Below are positions 1 to 5,173 of a stretch of DNA of 5,340 nt, piece by piece (the first letter of the stretch is position 1; each line of letters starts with the position of its first letter). The notes below the pieces were generated by a model. That model did not search any database. It was not told the origin of the DNA and saw nothing but the letters and a program-made list of their open reading frames with translations. This DNA is from an uncultured Prevotella sp. (GTDB taxonomy: Bacteria; Bacteroidota; Bacteroidia; Bacteroidales; Bacteroidaceae), in assembly GCA_900770845.1 (NCBI GenBank), contig CAAGLS010000230.1, forward strand, positions 1 to 5,340, given 5' to 3'. The position numbers were made by a program, and so were the translations under genes.

Positions 1-9
1 CCTTGTGCC

Positions 10-67
10 TTTCCATCCCCTGTTTGCACCCGCATGTTGGGCGAACGCCAATTATGCATTATGCATT
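10..67. repeat. 58-bp direct repeat, copy 1
   Basis: This copy is identical over 58 bp to 90-147; the repeat period is 80 bp with a 22-bp unique spacer. It contains a small imperfect hairpin at 37-51 (TTGGGCG/CGCCAA with a bulged G) and ends in two overlapping ATGCATT units, which gives it self-complementary ATGCAT sites. The bases left of it (1-9) do not resemble the spacer, so a further copy upstream cannot be inferred. ATGCATT-rich tracts of this sort are seen between genes in Bacteroidales genomes, from general knowledge. Its function is unknown. Confidence 0.9.
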
Positions 68-89
68 GGAAAGATAATGTTCGACCGCT

Positions 90-147
90 TTTCCATCCCC
101 TGTTTGCACCCGCATGTTGGGCGAACGCCAATTATGCATTATGCATT
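90..147. repeat. 58-bp direct repeat, copy 2
   Basis: This is the exact second copy of 10-67, with the same internal hairpin at 117-131 and the same ATGCATT tail. Identity stops at both ends (T versus C before it, A versus G after it). The 84 bp from here to the tRNA promoter (148-231) hold no gene or element that I recognise. Confidence 0.9.
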
Positions 148-231
148 AATAGAAGGTTGGTTGATTTTACCTCCATTTCTTAGGGACTCGGGCTGCATGG
201 ACTTGCCTGATGAGAAAAACTTGGGGATTGT

Positions 232-263
232 TTTGGTGGTTCGGAGAAAAATCAGTACCTTTG
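232..263 (+). promoter_or_regulatory. Bacteroidota-type promoter of tRNA-Tyr
   Basis: A -33 element TTTG (232-235) is followed after 20 bp by a perfect -7 element TACCTTTG (256-263), matching the TTTG / TAnnTTTG consensus used by the primary sigma factor of Bacteroidota. Transcription should start near 268-271, leaving a leader of only about 12 nt before the mature tRNA end at 282. That is a normal layout for a singly transcribed tRNA. Confidence 0.8.
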
Positions 264-281
264 CATCGCTTTTGAAAATAA

Positions 282-363
282 GGGTGGTTTCCAGAGTGGC
301 CAAATGGGGCAGACTGTAAATCTGCTGCGTCTCGCTTCGGTGGTTCGAATCCATCACCACCCA
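282..363 (+). tRNA. tRNA-Tyr (anticodon GTA)
   Basis: The full class II cloverleaf can be folded by eye. The acceptor stem is GGGTGGT (282-288) with ACCACCC (356-362) and discriminator A363. The D stem is CCA/TGG (291-293/305-307). The anticodon stem is GCAGA/TCTGC (309-313/321-325) with loop CTGTAAA, which places anticodon GTA at 316-318. A long variable arm with GCG/CGC pairing (327-329/333-335) is typical of bacterial tRNA-Tyr. The T arm is GGTGG/CCATC with loop TTCGAAT (344-350). No CCA is encoded (CTG follows A363), so the end must be added by the CCA-adding enzyme. It has its own promoter upstream and a terminator 10 nt downstream. Confidence 0.97.
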
Positions 364-372
364 CTGATATTG

Positions 373-413
373 AGGGAGTGCCCGTGATTGTGCAGGTACT
401 CCTTTTTTATTTT
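373..413 (+). terminator. Intrinsic terminator after tRNA-Tyr
   Basis: An 8-bp stem GGAGTGCC (375-382) / GGTACTCC (395-402) with one G-U pair closes a 12-nt loop, extends by a wobble and an A-T pair into flanking bases, and runs into TTTTTTATTTT (403-413). Its U-tract ends 2 nt before an ATG at 416, so it stands between the tRNA and the next gene with almost no leader in between. Confidence 0.8.
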
Positions 414-436
414 CTATGAATCAAAACCTTTATAAT

Positions 437-1453
437 ATGACAGTTTCCAAACGGTTTCTTTCCGCTTGTCTTGTTCTCTCCGCATGGCTTCTTCCATCAG
501 CGATGGAGGCTCAAGACACTTTTCGATTGTTGACAGACGCTTCGCAGCTCCAGCCGGGCGATGAGATCATCATTGCTAACACTGATGCTGCTCTCTCCCT
601 CTCCACCCAACAGAATACCAACAACAGGGGCACTGTGGCTGTTGCCATCCAAAACAATGAGCTTTCCCCTGCTGCTTCTACCCAGGTTGTCAAGCTTGGA
701 GGGACAGCAGGCTCTTGGCTTCTTCAGGTTGATGGCGGGTATCTCTACGCTGCAAGCAGTTCGTCGAACTGGCTGCGCACGGATAGCGCCAAAACACCAA
801 GCCCTGACGACTATTGCACGATTGCCGTAGGTGCCGACCATACCGCCTACGTCACGTTCACGGGCAAATATACCCACAATAGCCTCCGCTACAACCCCAA
901 CAACAACAAGCCCTTGTTCTCTTGCTACACTTCGAACTCATCGGTGAAGGACAACCAGCAAATCTATTGGCGTCGTGGCGTACAGAAGCCTGATGCTGGC
1001 CGCGTGACTTCCATTGCCGCCTTCAATGCCTTGGAGGATGGTTCCCAGGCCCAACTCTATCTTCCCGATGAACCCCAAGTGCGCGTGGTCTATGCCCATG
1101 GCGACACCGTCGTGGTGAGTGACAACACAGGACTCTTGAAGTTTGTAGGCGTGAAGACCAACCCCACAATGAAGGTGGACCAGCATGTTGCCGGCTATAT
1201 TTCTGGTGAGAAGCAGTCGGCCGATGGATTCTCGCTCTTTGTGCCGACGGCCAAGACCAACAGTGCGTTTCTTGTCATTGCTGCCCCGGTAACAGAGACT
1301 CCTACCGCTTTGGACCCGCTCACCGCTACAGAGCGCGCTACGGCCGTCGACCGCCGAATCTACAATCTCAGCGGACAGTTTGTCGGCACAGACACGGACA
1401 AGATACCCAGTGGCATTTACGTACGTGGTGGAAAGAAACTCATAGTTAAATAA
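437..1453 (+). CDS. Secreted beta-rich protein with OB-like module and C-terminal sorting-type tail
   Basis: The 338-residue product starts with a signal peptide: a basic n-region (K5, R6), a hydrophobic stretch (7-22) and probable cleavage near 22-25. Residues 27-180 form a beta-rich module with 'QPGDEIIIAN', 'GGYLYAASS' and 'LRYNPNN...LFSCY' signatures, familiar from secreted Bacteroidales proteins but without a function I can name. Residues 190-265 match the first half of the OB-like domains in the large protein at 2893-5112 (shared 'IAAF.AL', 'QV...YA', 'V.D.TG', 'GYISG'/'GTYES'). Residues 308-338 form a tail with YNLSGQ, GIYVR and GGKK, resembling type IX secretion type-A sorting domains. 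An in-frame ATG at 416 would add 7 residues; I prefer 437 because 416 lies almost on the terminator U-tract, whose hairpin would crowd a ribosome there. The stop is 12 bp before the nuclease gene, so the two are probably co-transcribed and functionally linked. No catalytic motif is visible. Confidence 0.88.
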   Translation: MTVSKRFLSACLVLSAWLLPSAMEAQDTFRLLTDASQLQPGDEIIIANTDAALSLSTQQNTNNRGTVAVAIQNNELSPAASTQVVKLGGTAGSWLLQVDGGYLYAASSSSNWLRTDSAKTPSPDDYCTIAVGADHTAYVTFTGKYTHNSLRYNPNNNKPLFSCYTSNSSVKDNQQIYWRRGVQKPDAGRVTSIAAFNALEDGSQAQLYLPDEPQVRVVYAHGDTVVVSDNTGLLKFVGVKTNPTMKVDQHVAGYISGEKQSADGFSLFVPTAKTNSAFLVIAAPVTETPTALDPLTATERATAVDRRIYNLSGQFVGTDTDKIPSGIYVRGGKKLIVK

Positions 1454-1465
1454 GCACATCCCACG

Positions 1466-2509
1466 ATGAAAAAATATATCATGACAATCCTGTGCGTGCT
1501 GACAGCCATGCTCGCACAGGCACAAAGCAAGGTGAAGGTACAGTCTGTCCACTTGAAGGACGGCAAGGTCATCAACTTTGAGCGCGCCACGGTCGACAGT
1601 AGCCGTGTGGTCTTCACGCCTGAAGGCGACTCGCTTGGCGTGAAAGTCTACGTCAGCGGACGGGAATCACAAGATTTCCTCTATTCGCAGTTGGAGTTCG
1701 TCGTTTTCTATGCTGCTGACATTCCCTCTGGCAACAACGCCAACCGCAACACTGCCGAGGACTTGAAGAAGAACAAGGAGGGCTGGCGATTGGAGTTCCC
1801 CCGTTTCTACCAAGGCAGCAACGTGACCTTTGAGGTGACGCACAGCACTTCCGAATATGGCATCACCTACTCGTTGGAGTGGGATGGCACCAAGCGGGCC
1901 AACCGCTGGACCTGCTATGAGTTCTCGGCGGCCACGCCCGACAATGGGGTGGGGCGCAACGACAACTTCACTGGCGACCCCAACATCCCGACGGAGTATC
2001 AGACCACCCGTTCCGACTTCTCGGGCTACTCCCGCGGCCACCTCTGCGCCTCCAGCGACAGGCAGAGCAGCAAGGAGCAGAACCGCCAGACCTTCTACTA
2101 CAGCAACATGCAGCCCCAATACCAAGCCCACAATGGCGGCCAATGGAATCGTTTGGAGACCAAGGTGCAGTCGTGGGGCAACGACCGCAGCTTCTGCGAC
2201 ACCCTCTATGTGGTCAAGGCGGCCACCATCGACAAGGAGAGCCAGATTCTTTCCTACCAGGCTTCCAACCATCAAGTGCCTGTGCCCAAGTATTTCTACA
2301 TGTGTCTGCTTGCCGTGAAGAATGGAAAGTATAAGGCCATAGGCTTCTGGACGGAGCATGTGAACCAGGCGGAGAAATACGACTATACCCATTATGCCAA
2401 GAGCATCAAGGAAATAGAGGAACTCACGGGCATCGATTTCTTCTGCAACCTGCCCGACGACATAGAGCAGGAAGTGGAGGCCAACTACAATCTGTCCGAT
2501 TGGAAATAG
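1466..2509 (+). CDS. Secreted DNA/RNA non-specific endonuclease (NUC / Endonuclease_NS family)
   Basis: The 347-residue product carries a signal peptide (MKK, hydrophobic 5-17, cleavage near A19), so it acts outside the cytoplasm. Residues 22-82 are a small beta-rich domain ('LKDGKVINFERATVDSSRVVF') of unknown role. Residues 107-330 are the beta-beta-alpha-metal nuclease, which cleaves phosphodiester bonds of DNA and RNA with one Mg2+. The core is 'YSRGHLCASSDR' (188-199), then 'YYSNMQPQ' (211-218), N223, W227 and E231. H192 fits the general base, N223 the metal ligand and E231 the conserved active-site glutamate. The spacings N214-N223 (9) and N223-E231 (8) equal those of Serratia nuclease (N110-N119-E127). 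The usual D of the DRGH box is S189. It has no C-terminal sorting tail, unlike its operon partner 12 bp upstream. Likely roles are nutrient nucleic-acid scavenging or degradation of extracellular DNA. Family assignment is firm; the biological role is inferred. Confidence 0.95.
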   Translation: MKKYIMTILCVLTAMLAQAQSKVKVQSVHLKDGKVINFERATVDSSRVVFTPEGDSLGVKVYVSGRESQDFLYSQLEFVVFYAADIPSGNNANRNTAEDLKKNKEGWRLEFPRFYQGSNVTFEVTHSTSEYGITYSLEWDGTKRANRWTCYEFSAATPDNGVGRNDNFTGDPNIPTEYQTTRSDFSGYSRGHLCASSDRQSSKEQNRQTFYYSNMQPQYQAHNGGQWNRLETKVQSWGNDRSFCDTLYVVKAATIDKESQILSYQASNHQVPVPKYFYMCLLAVKNGKYKAIGFWTEHVNQAEKYDYTHYAKSIKEIEELTGIDFFCNLPDDIEQEVEANYNLSDWK

Positions 2510-2528
2510 TCCATCATACAGTCATTGT

Positions 2529-2569
2529 GAGGCGCGGCTCGAAAACTCTGATGGGCCGCGCCTCTTTTT
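2529..2569 (+). terminator. Intrinsic terminator after the nuclease gene
   Basis: A perfect 10-bp G+C-rich stem GAGGCGCGGC (2529-2538) / GCCGCGCCTC (2555-2564) can be extended inward by T-G and C-G pairs around a 12-nt loop and is followed at once by TTTTT (2565-2569). It lies 19 bp after the nuclease stop codon and should end the two-gene unit. Confidence 0.92.
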
Positions 2570-2621
2570 GTGTCCTCATTTGAAAGAAAATACTCGCTTT
2601 TAAGGAATAACAACGTTCTTT

Positions 2622-2654
2622 TTTCTCTAAAGTCAAAATAAAGCATTAACTTTG
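2622..2654 (+). promoter_or_regulatory. Possible upstream promoter with TAACTTTG box
   Basis: TAACTTTG (2647-2654) matches TAnnTTTG exactly. A weak -33 element, TTTC (2622-2625) at the end of a T run, lies 21 bp upstream. Transcription would begin near 2659, giving a leader of over 200 nt to the gene at 2893, or a separate short transcript. It is weaker evidence than the second box at 2741. Confidence 0.45.
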
Positions 2655-2740
2655 CAATGTGTATGAAAACAGAGAATTGTCACTTAACCTGCGAAACCTT
2701 TTCTTAACATCGGCGTAACTGGTTTACAATGCGACTACTT

Positions 2741-2748
2741 TACCTTTG
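2741..2748 (+). promoter_or_regulatory. Probable -7 element (TACCTTTG) of the large modular-protein gene
   Basis: TACCTTTG here is identical to the tRNA-Tyr -7 box and is followed by CA, a frequent context in these bacteria. No clear TTTG lies 19-21 bp upstream, so the -33 half is degenerate or an activator may help. Initiation near 2753-2756 would give a 5' leader of about 138 nt before the ATG at 2893. Confidence 0.6.
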
Positions 2749-2757
2749 CAGTCCCAA

Positions 2758-2811
2758 GGGTGAGGTGAGCTGTCAGCTAATGACAACAGATCTGGCGTTT
2801 GGGGTGAGGTG
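2758..2811. repeat. Pair of 10-bp direct repeats in the leader, with a palindrome between
   Basis: GGGTGAGGTG occurs at 2758-2767 and again at 2802-2811, a period of 44 bp or about four DNA helical turns. Directly after the first copy is a perfect 11-bp palindrome AGCTG-T-CAGCT (2768-2778). All of this lies within or just at the start of the predicted transcript. It could be a regulator site or an RNA element, but the repeats are short and G-rich enough to be chance. Confidence 0.35.
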
Positions 2812-2844
2812 TGGATAGATGAATTCTTTATAATTAATAATGAC

Positions 2845-2872
2845 GCGGTGGGCGCAGACAGTGCCTTTCCGC
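2845..2872 (+). promoter_or_regulatory. 5'-leader stem-loop just upstream of the large gene
   Basis: The RNA can fold as GCGG (2845-2848) with CCGC (2869-2872) and, inside a small internal loop, GGCGC (2851-2855) with GTGCC (2861-2865) around the loop AGACA. It ends 20 nt before the ATG and is followed by an A/U-rich unstructured tract (2873-2892). In Bacteroidota, which mostly start translation without Shine-Dalgarno pairing, such a layout would leave an open site for the ribosome. No U-tract follows, so it is not a terminator. Confidence 0.4.
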
Positions 2873-2892
2873 ATAAAAACTTTTAAAACTTT

Positions 2893-5112
2893 ATGATTAA
2901 ACAATTACGTAGTTTGTTGGTCTTGGCTCTGCTGGCCGTTGTGGGTCAGGCAAACGCACAGGCTGTGTTCACCGAGACCTTTGACCAATGCAATGGTACA
3001 GGCGGAAATGACGGCAAATGGTCTGGAACTATTGCGAGTTCTGAATTAACCCCTGACAATGAAGGTTGGACGTTTGAGAATGGTTCTGGTGCCAACCAGT
3101 GTGCTAAGTTTGGAACGTCCAAGAAGATGGGTTCTGCCACGACTCCTTCCATCGCCCTCTCTGGCAATGGAACATTGACTTTCCGCGCTGGTGCTTGGGC
3201 GAAAGATGCCCTCGAACTTGTCCTCTCGGCCGAGGGCGCTACTTTGGATGTTGAGGGAGTTACTATGAATACAGGTGCATTCACAGATTACACCGTCCAC
3301 ATCACGGGCGCCACGGGCGACGTGAAGATTACATTTAAGGGATCGGCTGCCGCCAAGGGCCGTTTCTTCCTCGATGATGTGGTTGTTACTGCTGCTGGAG
3401 CCGCCACCAAGAAGGCCGCTGGGTTAGAGTTCTCTGCAACTTCTGCCATAGCAGTTGTTGGTCAGCCTTTCACAGCTCCCACGCTGTCCAACCCCAACAA
3501 CTTGGCTGTCACCTACTCTTCGAGCGATGAGAACGTGGCCACAGTAGCCGCCGACGGCACAGTCACCATCAAGGCCGCAGGCACGACCACCATCAAGGCC
3601 ACTTCGGAGGAGACCGCTGAGTACTACGCCGGTTCTGCCAGCTACACGCTGACTGTTGCCACTTCTGTGGACAACATCGCCGCTTTCAAGGCTCTCGCAG
3701 ACAAGACCACGGCTGTGCTCAATCTCAAGGATGCCCAGGTGCTTTACGCCTACAACAATGACATGTATGTCCGCGACGCCACGGGAGCCATCGACTTCTT
3801 CAAGAGTGGCCTCAGCTACACCCAGAACCAGATGCTCAACGGTAGTCTCGTTGGCACCTACGAGTCCTACTACGACACGCCCGAGCTGACCAATCCCACG
3901 GATGTGAAGCTCACTGCCACCGATGGCACGGCTGCCACTCCCATCACACTGACCAAGGAGCAGTTGACCGCTGACCACTACTGCGACCTCGTCAAGTTCG
4001 CCGGCGTTTACAGCGAGGCTGACAAGACCATCGGCGGCGTGGCTGTCTACGACAAGTTTGGCACAGGCGTCCTCGACGACTTCACCGATGGCGCAAGCTA
4101 CGCCGTGATTGGCATCTTGGTTCCATTCAAGAGCGAGCCCGAGATTCTTGTTACGGATTATGAGGAGTCCTCAAAGGAAGAGGCTGGTCTGTCCTATGGC
4201 GACATCGTGAGCGCTACGGCTGAGTTGGGCAAGGACTTCACGGAGCCCACACTCACCAACCCCAACAACCTGCCCGTCACCTATACATCGAGCGATGAGA
4301 ACGTAGCCACGGTAGATGCCAACGGCAAGGTGACTCTCAAGGCCAATGGTATGACCACCATCACGGCTTCTTCTGCCGAGACGGCAAAATATTTGGCTGG
4401 CAGCGCAAGCTACAACCTCTTCGTTGTCTCAAGCTACAACAACATCGCTGACTTCAAGAAGAACGTTGGCGAGAACAACTATGGCATTCTCAATCTGAAG
4501 GACGCTGAGGTGGTTTACCTCAACAAGTATGAGGGCAAGACCTCTACCAACACGGAGTGCTATGTGCGCGACGCATCCGGTGCCATCGTGTTCTTCAACA
4601 CAAGCTTTGAGTATGAGGCTAACACCGTGCTCAACGGTACTGTCCTTGCCAAGTACACCGTCTTCAACGGTCTGCCCGAGATCACAATCACCGACGACGA
4701 GAACATCACCACTTCCACAGGCAATGCTGCTCCCATTGAGTTGGCTGCTTCTGATGTGAACGAGAACTATTATGGCAACCTCGTTTCCGTCACCGGCAAG
4801 TATGCCAAGGGCGAGAAGAACCAGACGATTGACGACCTCGTGCTGTATGACAAGTTCAAGACGGGCTATCTCAACAATCTGACCGATGGCGAGACCTACA
4901 CGGTTGTAGGCATTGTAGTGACCTACTACAACAAGACCGACAAGACCGTGACTGCAGAGCTGGCTCCCATTAAGGATGTTGTGACCGGCATCAACGACAT
5001 CAAGGCCGAGACCAAGTCCAACGGCGCAGTCTACAATCTCGCCGGCCAGAAGGTTGACGGTTCTTACAAGGGCATCGTCATCCGCGACGGCAAGAAGTAT
5101 CTCAACAAATAA
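2893..5112 (+). CDS. Large secreted modular protein: jelly-roll module, two Ig-like/OB-like units, sorting-type tail
   Basis: The 739-residue product has a signal peptide (basic K3/R6, hydrophobic 7-18, cleavage after ANA-Q near 22). Residues 24-166 form a jelly-roll-like module ('ETFDQC.GTGGNDG.WSG', 'AKFGTS', 'RFFLDDVVV') common in exported Bacteroidales proteins, possibly ligand- or carbohydrate-binding. Residues 177-256 and 431-513 are BIG2-like Ig domains ('VTY.SSDENVATV...G.VT.KA.G.TTI.A'). Residues 257-423 and 514-694 are OB-like domains ('LNLKDA.V', 'YVRDA.GAI', 'YDKF.TG.L..TDG'). Residues 713-739 (YNLAGQKV, GIVIR, DGKK) form a tail like the gene at 437-1453, suggesting type IX-type export and surface attachment or release. 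No catalytic motif is seen, so adhesion, scaffolding or ligand binding is likelier than enzymatic action. The start is the only sensible one, with an A/U-rich leader. From about 3300 on, codons end mainly in C or G (GCC, AAC, AAG, GGC), hinting at high expression. It is probably monocistronic. Confidence 0.92.
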   Translation: MIKQLRSLLVLALLAVVGQANAQAVFTETFDQCNGTGGNDGKWSGTIASSELTPDNEGWTFENGSGANQCAKFGTSKKMGSATTPSIALSGNGTLTFRAGAWAKDALELVLSAEGATLDVEGVTMNTGAFTDYTVHITGATGDVKITFKGSAAAKGRFFLDDVVVTAAGAATKKAAGLEFSATSAIAVVGQPFTAPTLSNPNNLAVTYSSSDENVATVAADGTVTIKAAGTTTIKATSEETAEYYAGSASYTLTVATSVDNIAAFKALADKTTAVLNLKDAQVLYAYNNDMYVRDATGAIDFFKSGLSYTQNQMLNGSLVGTYESYYDTPELTNPTDVKLTATDGTAATPITLTKEQLTADHYCDLVKFAGVYSEADKTIGGVAVYDKFGTGVLDDFTDGASYAVIGILVPFKSEPEILVTDYEESSKEEAGLSYGDIVSATAELGKDFTEPTLTNPNNLPVTYTSSDENVATVDANGKVTLKANGMTTITASSAETAKYLAGSASYNLFVVSSYNNIADFKKNVGENNYGILNLKDAEVVYLNKYEGKTSTNTECYVRDASGAIVFFNTSFEYEANTVLNGTVLAKYTVFNGLPEITITDDENITTSTGNAAPIELAASDVNENYYGNLVSVTGKYAKGEKNQTIDDLVLYDKFKTGYLNNLTDGETYTVVGIVVTYYNKTDKTVTAELAPIKDVVTGINDIKAETKSNGAVYNLAGQKVDGSYKGIVIRDGKKYLNK
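3421..4161 (+). repeat. Tandem Ig-OB coding repeat, unit 1
   Basis: This stretch encodes residues 177-423 of the large protein, one Ig-like plus one OB-like domain, and is followed by its paralogous copy at 4183-4974. Between the Ig parts about 45 of 63 residues are identical by eye from 'PTL' onward. At DNA level a 17-bp identical block (3520-3536 and 4288-4304) sits 768 bp, exactly 256 codons, apart. Confidence 0.85.
4183..4974 (+). repeat. Tandem Ig-OB coding repeat, unit 2
   Basis: This is the second copy of the unit at 3421-4161 and encodes residues 431-694. It differs by a short insertion (about residues 545-555, 'KYEGKTSTNTE') in a loop of the OB-like domain and by more divergence in the OB half than in the Ig half. 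It is joined to unit 1 by a short acidic/Ser-rich linker around residues 424-430. Confidence 0.85.
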
Positions 5113-5133
5113 TCGCCTTAAGATCCCCTTATC

Positions 5134-5173
5134 ATTCAGGCTGGCGCCGCAAGGTGTCAGCCTGAATTGTTTT
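5134..5173 (+). terminator. Intrinsic terminator with GCAA-capped 15-bp hairpin
   Basis: A perfect 10-bp stem ATTCAGGCTG (5134-5143) / CAGCCTGAAT (5158-5167) continues inward through GCGCC/GGTGT (two G-U pairs) to a GCAA tetraloop (5149-5152), giving 15 continuous pairs. It is followed by TTGTTTT (5168-5173 and on). GCAA is a stable GNRA-type loop. It begins 21 bp after the stop codon of the large gene. Confidence 0.88.

Noticed and set aside
10..147. Repeat-spacer-repeat pattern resembling a minimal CRISPR
   Set aside because: The repeat is 58 bp and the single spacer 22 bp, outside normal CRISPR sizes; there is no third copy and no cas gene. A simple direct repeat fits better.
5..319. 104-codon open frame on the + strand over the left flank
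   Set aside because: It is built from the two 58-bp repeats, runs through the tRNA promoter and into tRNA-Tyr, and its translation has no domain or signal-peptide logic.
431..436. Perfect TATAAT hexamer just before the ATG at 437
   Set aside because: It would place the transcript start inside the gene, no partner -35 is evident, and Bacteroidota primary promoters use TAnnTTTG.
1667..2392. 241-codon minus-strand frame opposite the nuclease gene
   Set aside because: The + strand frame has an intact, correctly spaced nuclease active site; the antisense frame is a low-complexity Val/Leu/Gly-rich shadow of biased codons.
2780..2818. 12-codon upstream frame (ATG at 2780) in the leader of the large gene
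   Set aside because: It is very short, has no recognisable composition or start signals, and is expected by chance.
2741..2892. Riboswitch in the leader of the large gene
   Set aside because: Only one short imperfect stem-loop is clear, no known aptamer core is recognisable, and the downstream gene is not metabolic.
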